Positions 9,903 to 20,695 of a stretch of DNA of 64,000 bases are shown here, piece by piece. Position 1 is the first letter of the stretch. Each line of letters opens with the position of its first letter. Below the pieces are notes generated by a model. It did no database searches and had not been told where the DNA came from. It was given only the letters and a program-made list of their open reading frames with translations. Origin of the DNA: Sorex araneus (Eukaryota; Chordata; Mammalia; Eulipotyphla; Soricidae); NCBI RefSeq assembly GCF_027595985.1, contig NC_073304.1:218992000-219055999 (forward strand), read 5' to 3'. The position numbers and the translations under genes are program-made.

Positions 9903-10738
9903 ACAGCTGGGTAAGGTTCCTGCCTTGTATGTGGCTGACTCGGGTTCTATCCCTGACACCACACAGGGTCCCCCAGTCCTTGCCAAGGAGTGATCCCTGA
10001 GCACAGCTGGGTGTAATCTTAAAAAAAAAAAAAAAGTCTGGGGCCGGAGTGATAGCACAGCAGGTAGAGCGTTAGCCTTGCACGCGGCCTACCCGGGTCC
10101 GATTCTCGGCACCCCATATGGTCCCCCCAGGCACTGCCAGGAGTAACCCCTGAGCATCGCTGGGTGTGACCCAAAAAGCAAAAAAAAAAAAAGTAAACTG
10201 GAAAGAAATTGGAGCTGATGTGATAGTACAGGAGCTTGGGCACTTACCTTGCCCTTGACAGATTTGAGTTCAGTCTCGTCCTCTGAGCATCACCAAAAGT
10301 CATCCCTGAGCACAGCCAGGTATGGCGAAAAAAAAAAAAAGTTAATTCCAAAATTTAACTGGGCTGGAGCAATATAGCACAGCGGGTAGGGCATTTGCCT
10401 TGTATGTGGCCTACCCGGGTTCGATTCCCAGCATCCCATATGGTCCCCTGAGCACACCAGGAGTAATTCCTGAGTGCAGAGCCAGGAGTGACCCCTGTGC
10501 ATTGCTGGGTGTGACCCAAAAAGTGAAAAAAAAAGAATTTAATCAAATGCAAAATTGGGGGGTGGGGCAATAGCACAGCGGGTAGGGCGTTTGCCTTGCA
10601 CGCTGCCGACCCAGGTTCGAATCCCAGCATCCCATATGGTCCCCTGAGCACCGCCAGGCGTAATTCCTGAGTGCAAAGCCAGGAATAACCCCTGTGTATC
10701 GCCAGGCGTGACCCAAAAAGCAAAAAAAAAAATAAAAA
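9903..10738 (+). mobile_element. Five consecutive SOR-type SINEs, same strand
   Basis: Units at 9903-10035, 10038-10193, 10210-10340, 10362-10533 and 10557-10738, each ending in an A-tail directly before the next head. The fifth is closest to consensus, the first and third are old, so the array grew over time by insertion at A-rich tails. Confidence 0.85.
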
Positions 10739-11046
10739 GCAAAATTGTGTTTAACACTACAAAAGATAGCCATGATATTTGTTGTTGTTTTGAATCTCTC
10801 CAGTGATCAGAGACCCCTAGGCTACATCCGGAGGGGCTCAGGATGCTTGTGCCAGGGATTGAACTCTGGCCACATATGTGCCTGTTCCGCTGTGTCCCAG
10901 CTGTCTGAGCCATTTCCAACTCTGCAGTGTGATTGTTTTTCTCTTTACTTGTTTTGGGGTCACACCCAGAGGTGCTGGACTGGCCCAATGAGCTTCACCC
11001 CATACACTACATAATTACTTGTTGTTGTTGTTATTTTAATTACTTG

Positions 11047-11216
11047 TTTTTTTTTTTTACTGCACCTGGTGATGCTCAGGGGTCACTGCTGGCTCTGTGC
11101 TCAGTGATTTTTAACCAGTTACCCCTGGTATGCTGAAGGGACCATATGGGGTTCCAGGGTATTGAGCCCAAGTTGGCCCAAGCATGCAAGGCAAGCACTC
11201 TATTCACTCAGCTCCA
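11047..11216 (-). mobile_element. SOR-type SINE, diverged
   Basis: Inverted; poly-T at 11048, CCATATGG, head ending at CAGCTCC. Confidence 0.75.
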
Positions 11217-11276
11217 CACATCCCATAATTCTTCCATATAAACGTATGTAAACATAAGAGAAAAAGTATAATACCT

Positions 11277-11428
11277 TGGCCAGAGAGATCATACAGCAGG
11301 TAAGGCACACATCTTGTACACAGTACCCAGGTTCAATCCTATACCTATATGGTCCCCCAAATGATTCCTGAGCCCCACAAGGAATAAGCCCTGGTGTGAC
11401 CCAAAAGCTGAAAAAGAAAAAAAAAAGA
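11277..11428 (+). mobile_element. SOR-type SINE, old
   Basis: GAGATCATACAGCAGG head, GGTTCAATCC B box, GTGTGACCC end. Confidence 0.75.
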
Positions 11429-11817
11429 CTGACTTTTCCTCTCTCCCATAGCACTCCTCTCCCCTCCCCGTTTAAGTGTATTGGGCTGATTGTGGAGCCG
11501 AAGCTCACACAGGCCATGGTGCCGGCGTCTGGGTGAGCCCCCTGCAGTGCAGCCGGAAGCTGGCAGGGAATCACGAAGAGCACAACCGCTCAGCGCATTA
11601 GCTGTACCAGGGATGGAACTTGGACCCTTTTGCTTGCAGGATCGATACTTCAGCCCCTGAGCCATCGCCTGTCTGGGGAGGTGGGGAGTGTGCGGGGAGG
11701 TGCTTGGACCACATCTGATTATGCTCAAGATCTCTCCTGGCAGGGCTCTGGATCATATGCAGGGATGGAACCAGGGGGAAACCCAGAAAGTCTATTGTTT
11801 TGGGGTTTGTTTTGATT

Positions 11818-11992
11818 TTTGTTTTTGTTTTTTGGGTCACACCTGGTGACGCTCAGGGTTACTCCTGGCTCTGTACTCAGGAACTACTACTGGTGGAACT
11901 ACTCCTCAGGGGATCATGTGAGATATCGGAGATCAAACAGGTTGGCCACGTGCAAGGCTAACCCCTCCCCACTGGACTATTGCTCCAGCCAT
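11818..11992 (-). mobile_element. SOR-type SINE, diverged
   Basis: Inverted copy with TTTTTTGGGTCACACC at its tail and GCTCCAGCC at its head. Confidence 0.75.
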
Positions 11993-12206
11993 GTTGTGTC
12001 ATTTTGTAGCTTGTTTTGGCCGTCCTAGCTGCACTTGGAGGCAGGGAGGGTGGGGCGGGGGGCCATTACTAGTGATCCTTGGCCTGGCCTTGCAGCCCTG
12101 ACCTTTTGGACCCTGGGCGAGGCATGGAGGTGCTGAAGGGGAAGCAAAACAGGGAGCATGAAATGCCAGGAACAGAACTCAGAACCTAGTCCACACCCAA
12201 GAAGCC

Positions 12207-12391
12207 TTTTTTTTTTTTTTTTTTTTGCTTTTTGGGTCACACCCGGCAATGCACAGGGGTTACTCCTGGCTTATGCACTCAGGAATCACCCCTGGTGGTG
12301 CTCGGGGGACCATATGGGATTCTGGGATTCAAACCTGGGCCAGCCGCGTGCAAGGCAAACGCCCTACCCGCTGTGCTATCACTCCAGCCCC
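12207..12391 (-). mobile_element. SOR-type SINE, young-looking
   Basis: About 20 T then near-consensus inverted element. The flanks repeat CCCAAGAAGCCTTTT (12199-12213 and about 12391-12405), a target duplication. Confidence 0.88.
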
Positions 12392-12418
12392 CCAAGAAGC
12401 CTTTTAAGCTTGTATCCA

Positions 12419-12783
12419 GGGGCTGGAGCGATAGTACACAGGGGTAGGGCGTTGGCCTTGCGCGGGGCTGGGCTGGGCTTGATTCCCAGCATCTCGTGGG
12501 CTGCCAAGGATTCCCAAGAGTAGTTCCTGTGTGCAGAGCTAGCCAGTAATTCCTGTGTGTGACCCAAAAACAAAGAAAATAAACCTGTATCCAAAGCTAG
12601 AGGGATAAGGGCCAGAGTGATAGTACAGCAGGGAGGACTTTTGCCTTGTATGTGGCCAATCTGGGTTCGATCTCCGGCATCCCATATGGTCCCCGGAGCA
12701 CCTCCAGGAGTGATTCCTAAATGCAAAGCCAGGGGTAACCCCTGAGCATTTGACCCAAAAAGCCAAAGGGAAAAAAAAAAAAG
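12419..12783 (+). mobile_element. Two SOR-type SINEs in tandem
   Basis: 12419-12582 (old, GC-altered head) and 12610-12783 (clearer). Confidence 0.8.
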
Positions 12784-12889
12784 AGCTAGAGGGATAGATA
12801 ATATAGGGGTTAACATGCTTGCCTCAAACACAGGTTGACCCTGGTTCAATCCCTGACACCACCTATGATCTCTCAAGAACTCCAGGAGT

Positions 12890-13143
12890 GGCGCATATGC
12901 TGCCTGAGCCCATGTGTTGCTTGCTCCTGTGTGGCCGAGCACATGTGTCTCCCGCATCTCCCCTCTTGAGATGTGTACTTTCATGCATTCGTGTCTAGTG
13001 CTAGGATGTATGTAGGGGCTCTCTCCACCCTTGGAGAAGCCCGCATTCTCTCTTGAGCACATTACTTTTACTATTTTCTCTTCCACTTATCCCTCCTCCT
13101 TCCCTTAAAAAGCATCTAAATAAAATCTGTTTACTTAAAAAAA
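12890..13143 (+). mobile_element. Retroposed LTR R-region, copy 1
   Basis: About 246 bp starting GCGCATATGCTGCC, with AATAAA at 13119-13124, ending 12 bases later, then an A-tail. Flanked by AACTCCAGGAGT (12878-12889 and 13144-13155). Similar throughout to copy 2 and to the minus-strand LTR-like element near 26.4-26.85 kb. Non-coding. Confidence 0.65.
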
Positions 13144-13157
13144 AACTCCAGGAGTAG

Positions 13158-13337
13158 GGCTGGAGCGATAGCACAGCGGGTAGGGCGTTTGCCTTGCACG
13201 CAGCCGACCCGGGTTCGAATCCCAGAATCCCATATGGTCCCCTGAGCACCGCCAGGGGTGATTCCTAAGTGCATGAGCCAGGAGTAACCCCTGTGCATTG
13301 CCGGGTGTGACCCAAAAAGCAAAAAAAAAAAAAAAAA
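13158..13337 (+). mobile_element. SOR-type SINE, near consensus
   Basis: Full-length; the TGCATGAG variant in the body marks the same subgroup as 33966 and 57119. Confidence 0.88.
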
Positions 13338-13396
13338 AGCCTCTAAATAAAATCTGTTTACTTCAAAAAACAAAACAAAAAAAACTCCAGGAGTAG
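13338..13396 (+). repeat. Second copy of the R-region 3' end
   Basis: CTAAATAAAATCTGTTTACT and the A-rich tail plus ACTCCAGGAGTA recur here, repeating 13111-13157. Confidence 0.75.
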
Positions 13397-13563
13397 GGCT
13401 GGGGCAATAGCACAGCAGGTAGGGCATTTGCCTTGTATGCGGCTGACCCGGGTTCGATTCCCAGCATCCCATATGGTCCCCTGAGCACCACCAGGAGTAA
13501 TTCCTGAGTGCAGAGCCAGGAATAACCTCTGCGCATCGCCGGGTGTGACCCCCCCAAAAAAAA
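13397..13563 (+). mobile_element. SOR-type SINE
   Basis: Complete; differs from the 13158 copy at about one base in ten. Confidence 0.85.
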
Positions 13564-13746
13564 ACTCCAGGAGTGATTCCTGAGCACAGAGACAGGAGTC
13601 AACCCTGAACACAGTCAGTCCCTACAGGAGAGCCACAAAGCACAAAGAAAAAACAGAGAAATGGGGTGCCAGGGAGGAAATTTGGGCACAGCAACATCAC
13701 AGAGCCAGGAGAGTGAGGCCCCAGATTGTATTAGAAATGATTTTGA

Positions 13747-14010
13747 CGCACATATGCTGCCTGAGCCATGTGCTGCTTGCACCCACGTGGCCGAGCACAT
13801 GTGACGCCCGCATCTCCCCCCTTGAGATGTGTACTTTTATGCTTTCATACTTTTGTGTCTAAAGCTCGGTTATGTGTAGGGGCTTCCTCCACCCTTGCAG
13901 AAGCCCGCGTTCTCTCTTGAGCGCGTTATTCTTACTATTTCTCTCTCCCACTTATCCCTTCTTCCTTCCCTCAGAAACCTCTAAATAAAATCTATCTACT
14001 TCAAAAAAAA
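13747..14010 (+). mobile_element. Retroposed LTR R-region, copy 2
   Basis: About 257 bp from CGCACATATGCTGCC to CTACTTC plus A-tail, AATAAA at 13984-13989. Perfect 12-bp target duplication AAATGATTTTGA at 13735-13746 and 14011-14022. Same 5' and 3' limits as copy 1 but a different target. Confidence 0.7.
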
Positions 14011-14022
14011 AAATGATTTTGA

Positions 14023-14386
14023 GGGGCCGGAGCGACAGCACAGCGGGTAGGGCGTTTGCCTTGCACACGGCCAACCCGGGTTCGATCCCCGGCATCTCAT
14101 ATGGTCCCCCAAGCACTGCCAGGAGTGGTTCCTGAGTGCAAAGCCAGGAGTAACCCCCGAGCATCGCTGGGTATGACCCAAAAAGCAAAAAGAAAAGAAA
14201 AAGAAATTATTTTGAGGGGCCGGAGTGATAGTACAGCGGGTAGGGTGCTTGCCTTGCACACAACTGGCTCTGGATAATCTCCCACATCCCATATGATTCC
14301 CCCGAGTCCACCAGGAGTCACCCCTGAGCACGGAGCCCTGAATAAGCCCTGAGCACCACAGGTGTGGCCCACAAAAAAAAAAAAAA
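14023..14386 (+). mobile_element. Two SOR-type SINEs at the same target
   Basis: 14023-14200 and 14216-14386; each is followed by a variant of AAATGATTTTGA (14203 and 14388), the sequence that also flanks R copy 2. Confidence 0.8.
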
Positions 14387-14891
14387 GAAGAAATGGTTTG
14401 AAACATGGACCAGTACTTGATCCCCAGCAAGCCTCCTGAGGGGCTCCTTAGGAACCCCGAGGCCCTGTGTGCAGTGAACAGGTAGACTTCCTGCCTCTGC
14501 GTCTGCCGGGACTTCCACCCCGCTCTCAGTACTGGGAAGGGAGCCCAGCACCTCATAATCACACCCAGTGTTGTTCAGGGGCTACTCCTCGCTTAATGCA
14601 GTTCCAGTGCTCAGACCAGCGCCTTCTACACATGCATCTGCTCTCGGGCCTATTTTGTCTCTCTGACACACCTAGTCCTTTATTGTATTCTTCAGAGTTC
14701 ACCACTCAAAGCAGTTAAACAGGATGCGGAGACGGAGGAGAGCAGCTCAGGCAAGATAGCCCAATGGGCTACAGGACCAGCCTGGCATGCATGAGCCTCC
14801 GAGTCCATCCCCAGCACCACAAGACTCCCCAACACATCCCCGCCCCCCAGCGCTGTCTGGTGTAGCCTGTGAAGTCAGAAATAAGCTGCTG
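14387..14891. other. No gene; faint SINE remnant
   Basis: 14745-14875 resembles a very old SINE; the rest is unique. Confidence 0.4.
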
Positions 14892-15075
14892 GGGCCAGAG
14901 TGATAGTACAGGGGGTGGGGGGGGAGTGTTTGCCTTGCATGCCTGGGTTCGATCCCTGGCATCCCATATGGTTCCCCCGAGCACCACCAGGAGTAGTAAT
15001 TCCTGAGTGCAGTAATTCCTGAGTGCAGAGCCAGGAGTAACCCCTGAGCATAGCCAGGTGTGACCTCTCCAAACA
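14892..15075 (+). mobile_element. SOR-type SINE
   Basis: Complete, with a G-run in the head and a duplicated TAATTCCTGAGTGCAG in the body. Confidence 0.82.
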
Positions 15076-15521
15076 GGGGCGGGGGTGGGGGGAAGAAGCA
15101 GTACGTGGTTTCCTCCCAAGGCTTTCATATCTCTCCGACTCAAAGACGTGCGTGTCTCCGGCCATCAGCCCGCCCCGCTAGCCCAGGTCATGGCACCGTT
15201 TAAATAACCTTCAATCTTCATTCTTGCTGAATGAACTAGCCTCGCAATGGACCGTCGGCTAAAGATCGGAAGCCCAGGGAACACAGAAGCGGAAAGTGCT
15301 AACAGAGCGTGAACAAGACCGAGCTGTGTGCGTGCACCTGGGCCATTGATTCTCACTCCATTCTGGGAGCGGCAGGAACAGCGTGGGGACAGGGCCTCCC
15401 CAAGGCCCAGGGAGACAGAGCTGGAGTCCTGTTGCTCCGCTTTATCTGGGGGCTGTTGGACGTCAGAGGGCCAGTCAACCTGCCCTGCTCCGTCTCGCTC
15501 AAAGACTTTCACGGAACAAGC

Positions 15522-15608
15522 ACTTTTTTTTTAATTTTTTTTTTCTTTTTGGGTCACACCCGGCGATGCACAGGGGTTACTCCTGGCTTTGCACTCAGGA
15601 ATTACCCC
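15522..15608 (-). mobile_element. 5'-truncated SOR SINE
   Basis: Only the 3' half. GAACAAGCACTTTT before and GAACAAACACCTTTT after are a target duplication, so the truncation happened at insertion. Confidence 0.8.
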
Positions 15609-15748
15609 TTTCCGAACAAACACCTTTTAGATCACTGTTTCCCACGGTGATACCAACCCCCTCCACAGGTCCTGGAATAATCCAGGGGGACATTATAGTC
15701 TCGGTGCTACTAGGGGGGAGCGCCTTGTTCACCTCAAGTAGATTTTAG

Positions 15749-16290
15749 GTCGGCGAGATCATACAGGGGTAAATGCTTGCTTTGCACAGAGCCGATAACG
15801 GTTCAGCCCCCCTGCAGCACAGTCCCCGGGGTGACCCCTCAGCACAGAGCTGGTGTAGCCCCCTGAGCATGGCCAGGTGGGTTTCTGGTCGGAGAGGTGG
15901 GGGGAAACATTGACTAATTTCAAGGGAGGGGGGTTGGTGTGGGGGTTTGGGGCCATACCCAGTGGTGTTCAGGGTTTACCCCTGACTCTGCACTCAGGAA
16001 TTATTCCTGGTGGGTCTCAGGAGACCAAGTGTGGTGCCAGGGATCGAACCCGGTTTGGCTGCATGCAAGGCAAGCACCCTACCTGAGTAGTACTATTTTT
16101 TTTTTAAGGAAACAATAGAGGGGCCGGAGCGATAGTACAGCGGGTGGGGCATTTGCCTTGTATGCAGCCAGCCTGGAACCCCCATAGGGGCCTCCAGGCC
16201 TGCAAAGAGTGATCCCTGAGTACAGAACCAGGAGGAAACCCTGAGTATCGCTGGGTGTGACCCAAAAACCCAAAAAGCCCAAAGGAAAAA
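15749..16290. mobile_element. Three SOR-type SINEs
   Basis: 15749-15878 (+, old), 15943-16083 (-, old), 16120-16290 (+, younger). Confidence 0.75.
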
Positions 16291-16380
16291 GGAAAGGGGA
16301 CAATAGACAGGATATGTTTGAGAATCTCCTGTATTCAGACCGTAGGATGAGCAGATCTCCTACCGTTATCTGCATGTTGA

Positions 16381-16553
16381 TTTTTTTTTTCTTTTTGGGT
16401 CACACCGGCAATGCACAGGAGTTACTCCTGGCTCATGCACTCAGAATTACTCCTGGCAGTGCTCAGGGGACCATATGGAATGCTGGGAATCGAACTTGGG
16501 TCGACCGCGTGCAAGGCAAACGCCCTCCCCGCTGTGCTATTGCTCCAGCCCCC
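16381..16553 (-). mobile_element. SOR-type SINE
   Basis: Inverted, near consensus; CTGCATGTTGATTT repeats on both sides (16371-16384 and 16553-16566), a target duplication. Confidence 0.88.
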
Positions 16554-17045
16554 TGCATGTTGATTTAATAAACACAGCAACATGATTTTTACATTGTAAG
16601 ATTTTCCCATTACAGATTTAGCTCTCTTGAAATGCACAAAAGCAAGTTGGCAGTAAAAAGCAAAAGACATGACCTGAGTCCCTGGCACCGACCATTGGCA
16701 TCGACCTGGCAGGATCAGTGGCGAGCTGGGCGCTTTTCCATGGAACCCAGCCGGGGTCAGTGCTCAGAGCCTTGGGTCAGAAGCCTGCCGTCGCCCCTGC
16801 ACCCCTATTTACCCTTCTGGAACCCCAGTGCCCTCCAGTTGGAGTTCATCCAAGTGGGAAGCCTGTAGGAGATCCAAACCCATGGTGAAGGAGAAATCCC
16901 AGTGGTGGCCAAGTCTAACGGGGCTTTTCCTTTATTGCAAACAGGACAGCCCACCTCTCTCACGGGCAATAGGCTTGCAAATGAGTGAGCCCAAAACTCC
17001 TGTATCACTCTCTAGGATACAATAATACAAGAAGGTCCTCATTGG

Positions 17046-17340
17046 GGTCAGGAGATAGTTTAGCAGGTAACGCTTTTGTCTTGCATCCCCGGCACCACAC
17101 ACGGCCCTCTCTGAGCATAGCGGGCTGCTGCCTTTCCCCTGCAAAATGAAATTTTTTTTAAATTTTTTTTTTTTTGCTTTTTGGGTCACACCCAGCGATG
17201 CACAGGGGTTACTCCTGGCTCTGCACTCAGGAATTACCCCCTGGTGGTGCTCAGGGGACCATATGGGAGGCCTGGAATCGAACCCAGGTTGGCCATGTGC
17301 AAGGCAAATGCCCTACCCACTGTGCTATTGCTTCACCCCC
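17046..17340. mobile_element. SINE remnant (+) followed by SOR SINE (-)
   Basis: 17046-17150 is a shortened plus copy; 17157-17340 is a full inverted copy between poly-T and CACCCCC. Confidence 0.8.
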
Positions 17341-17439
17341 TCTTTTTTTAATTTTTTTTTCAAAATTAAGTTTAAATGACCATTTAAGCATATGCTCCCA
17401 GCCCATCCTGATGTACTGTCCCTTTTTTTTCTATGAGTT

Positions 17440-17592
17440 TTTATTAAAAACACCATGATTTACAAAGTTGTTCATAATACAGTTGTTTCAAGCATTGAGT
17501 GTTCCCAGGACCATATGAGGTCCGAGGATTGAACCCAAACCAGCTGTGCGCAAGGCAAGTGCCTTCCCTATTGTGCTATCTTTCCAGCCCCT
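17440..17592 (-). mobile_element. L1-like tail plus SINE head fragment
   Basis: 17440-17495 has the L1-like ACAAAGTTGTTCATAATAC; 17500-17592 is only the head half of an inverted SINE. Confidence 0.6.
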
Positions 17593-17616
17593 GCATTCCT
17601 TAAATTTAAAGATTCA

Positions 17617-17624
17617 GACATTTC

Positions 17625-17655
<31 letters not shown>

Positions 17656-18150
17656 AATTAGAGAATCACCGTGAGGGTACAGTTACAGATTTATACACTT
17701 TTGTGCTTATACTTCCCTCATACAAAGTTTGGAACCCATCCCTTCACCAGTGCCCATTCTCCACCACCCGTAAACCCAGTGTCCCTCCCACCCTCCCCAA
17801 TCCCATCTCCCCCCCACCCCACCCTGCCACTGTGGCAAGGCATTCCCTTCTGTTTTCTCTCTCTAATTAGCTGTTGTGGTTTGCAATAAAGGTGTTGAGT
17901 GGCCGCTGTGCTCAGTCTCTAGCCCTCATTCAGCCCGCAACTCCCTTCCCCCACATGGCCTTCGACTACAATGTAGTTGGTGATCGCTTCTCTGAGTTGA
18001 CCTTTCCCCGGAACGTGAGGCCAGCCTCGAAGCCATGGAGTCAACCTCCTGGTACTTATTTCTACAGTTCTTGAGTGTTAGTCTCCCACTCTGTTATTCT
18101 ATATACCATAGATGAGTGCAATCTTTCTATGAAGATTCAGACATTTCTAT
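17617..18150 (-). mobile_element. L1-like 3' end, longest copy
   Basis: Poly-T, then AGAATCACCGTGAGG and CCCTTCACCAGTGCCC. The 3' region reaches ATATACCATAGATGAGTG, a sequence typical of mammalian L1 3' ends. Confidence 0.6.
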
Positions 18151-18159
18151 TTATTCTTT

Positions 18160-18241
18160 TTTTTTTTTCACTTTTTGAGTCACACCTGCTGTGCTATTGC
18201 CCTATTGCAAATGCCCTACCTGCTGTGCTATTGCCCCAGCC
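18160..18241 (-). mobile_element. SOR SINE with internal deletion
   Basis: The tail joins directly to the head; TGCTGTGCTATTGCCC is present twice. Confidence 0.65.
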
Positions 18242-18261
18242 CTCTATTAAGTCTTTTGTGG

Positions 18262-18432
18262 GTTTTTTTTGGGGGGGATCACACCGGCAATGCACAGGGG
18301 TCACTCCTGGCTCTGCACTCAGGAATTACCCCTGGCAGTGCTCGTGGGAACCATATGGGATGCTGGGGATCGAACCCGGGTCAGCTGCGTGCAAGGCAAA
18401 TGCCCTACCCGCTGTGCTATCACTCCAGTCCC
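18262..18432 (-). mobile_element. SOR-type SINE
   Basis: Target duplication CTCTATTAAGTCT at about 18241-18253 and 18432-18444. Confidence 0.9.
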
Positions 18433-18716
18433 TCTATTAAGTCTGTTAATCATGGGTGCTTTGATGCTCTAAATAGCTTTCGCCCCATCTTTTAGAATTC
18501 TCACGCCTCTGGTTGTCCGTGGTTTTCCTCATGTGCTATTTGAGAGGACACCTACATCTCTCACACCATCTGTCAAGGGGAAGGAGCTCCGTCATCTTTT
18601 TGTGTTCTTCATTTTGTTTTGTTTTGCTTGGGGTCCACACCTGGTGCTCCTAGAAAGTGCTTAATGGACCATGCAGTTCTGAGGATGGACCCCAGGGCTC
18701 CCCAGCCAATGACAAG

Positions 18717-19030
18717 GTGTGCCAAGATGTGACAAATGATGCCAGTTGGTGCCATGAGTGACTGTGCCAATAGGTTCACATCAGTGCTCAGGTGTGCCAA
18801 GCCAGGCCAGTCAGTACTAGGTGTGCCAGCTGGTGCCAAGGTGCACCAGTCATTGCCACTTAGTGTCAAGGCACATCAGCCTGTGCTGAAATGTGCTAGT
18901 CTGTGCCAATTCATGCCAGTCAGTGCAACGGTGTGCCAATTGGTGCCAAGAAGTGTCTATCAGTGCCAAGATGTGGCAGTCAGTGATAGCCTGTGCCACT
19001 TGGTGCCAACCTGTGCCAGTTGATGTCAGC
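18717..19030. repeat. Degenerate minisatellite, period about 10 bp
   Basis: About 30 copies of a unit near GTGCCANKNG (GTGCCAAGGTGTGCCAGTTG as a pair). The frames across it are a by-product of the repeat. Confidence 0.85.
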
Positions 19031-19045
19031 ATGAAAACCAGTTTG

Positions 19046-19588
19046 GGAGCTGGGAAGACAGTACAGAAGTTAAGGCACTTGCCTTGTACACCGCTGACCT
19101 TGGTTTTGCCCCTGGCACCTCCAATGGTCCTCTAAGCACCACCAGGAGCATGATCCTCCGCCCACACCCAGCCTTGAGTTCGGGGGTGTGTGACCTGTTC
19201 CGTGGCCAAGAGCCACCACCCCAGGCTTCCCCAGCAGAGAGACAGAGTGACAGAGGACTCATGGATGGATGGTCAAGTGGCCGGCTTACTGCGGACCTGT
19301 TTAGCATACTTACAGAGCATCTGAGGGGGGTTGAGAGAGTGTAGGGTTGGAACTGCACGTCGTTTTGACTGATCATTTACAGAGATAAACCATTTTTTTC
19401 TTTTTTCTTTTTTTTTTTGTTCGTTTTTTGGGCCATAGCCACGGATGCTCAGGGGTTACTCCTCCTAGCTCTGCACTCAGGAGTTACTCCTGGATGTACT
19501 TGGGGGGCCATGTGGGGTGCCAGGGATTGAACCAGAGTTGGCCGAGTGCAAGGCAAGCGTTCTCCCCGCTGTACTATTGCTTAGCCCA
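19046..19588. mobile_element. Two old SOR-type SINEs
   Basis: 19046-19155 (+, 3' part lost) and 19395-19588 (-). Confidence 0.7.
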
Positions 19589-20289
19589 GAGATAAAGCAT
19601 TTCGATGGAGCCAATTCTTTTGGGAAGATTAACTCAAGGAGACCCTCTGTCTTCCAGGGGCTACACGGAGAGATTCACCCAGGGGTGACTGCATTGTATT
19701 GCTTTTCTTTTTCCCTTGCTACTTAATACTTGCAGTTATTTGGATAAGCACAGTAAGAGACATAGATTCCAAAAGTTAGTTGTCTGGGCTCCTGGGGCAA
19801 GCAAGGCTTTTACCATAAATCCCAGACTAAGTCCTCAGGCCGCTTCAGCTTGTCCTTCCCCCTGGGGGTCCTGTCTCTTAAGTCATAATGGCTTACATCA
19901 AGACTGTGCTTTTATGCTTCCTAGACTGCCCATTTCGATGCTGGGGTGGCTTTGCCACTCGTCCCAGGTCTATCCAAGTCCCACGATGAGGAACCCCTTT
20001 TTGGTATATTAGGAACTATATGGCAATCGAAGTCAACCCAGGAGTAGATATACTTTAGAGTCAATCAATTCCCAAATATGAGGAGCACAGCATTAGCCGT
20101 CTTTCTGTGTTTCAGCAAAGTAAATGGTAAAATATGAAAATGGTAAAATATGTTTAAGCATATGGTAAAGTATGAAAAGACTACAGAGGAAATAGAAAAG
20201 CAAGTCATTCACTACAAATGCATTGCAAGTAATTTATTACAAATAAAGTCCAGAGTTACCAGGTTTGACTTATAAGTAAGTAATGATAA
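19589..20289. other. No gene or clear repeat
   Basis: AT-rich unique sequence; 20120-20180 has a short local repeat of GGTAAAATATG. Confidence 0.4.
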
Positions 20290-20367
20290 GTCTCACAATG
20301 GAGACGTTACTGGTGCCCGCTCGAGCAGATCGATGAGCAACGGGATGACAGTGACAGTGACAGTGAT
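20290..20367 (+). mobile_element. 3' end of RTE-tailed SINE (type B)
   Basis: GGAGACGTTACTGGTGCCCG, CAACGGGATGACAG, then GACAGT repeats as the tail. Confidence 0.8.
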
Positions 20368-20535
20368 TTATAAGTAATCAAGCCTGACTTGGGGATTCTA
20401 GGAACTAACATAAAGGACAGGTTAAAAATAACTCAGGAGATTATGGGTGCTAATTCGGGGATTAAGAGTATTGTAAACTTCTGGGGGGGGGAGGAAAAGG
20501 GGCAATTTACTGATGAAGCTTAAAACACTTAGGGT

Positions 20536-20662
20536 TGGCGCTGGAGCGATAGCACAGCGGATAGGGTGTTTGCCTTGCACGCGGCTGACCCGAGTTCGAT
20601 TCCCAGCATCCCATATGGTCCCCTGAGCATCGTCGGGTGTGACCCAGAGAGCAAAAGGAAAA
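20536..20662 (+). mobile_element. SOR SINE with clean internal deletion
   Basis: The body jumps from CCCCTGAGCATCG to GTGTGACCC. AAAACACTTAGGGTT and AAAACACCCTAGGGTT flank it, so the shortened form may have inserted as such. Confidence 0.8.
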
Positions 20663-20695
20663 CACCCTAGGGTTAACATCCAACAGCAGCAGAAG

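Larger units (their letters stand above)
12784..13600 (+). mobile_element. Old SINE split by three later insertions
   Basis: The head and first body part run to AACTCCAGGAGT at 12889; the body resumes at 13576 with GATTCCTGAGCAC. The interruption holds an R-region retroposon and two SOR SINEs, each bounded by a copy of AACTCCAGGAGT. Confidence 0.75.
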
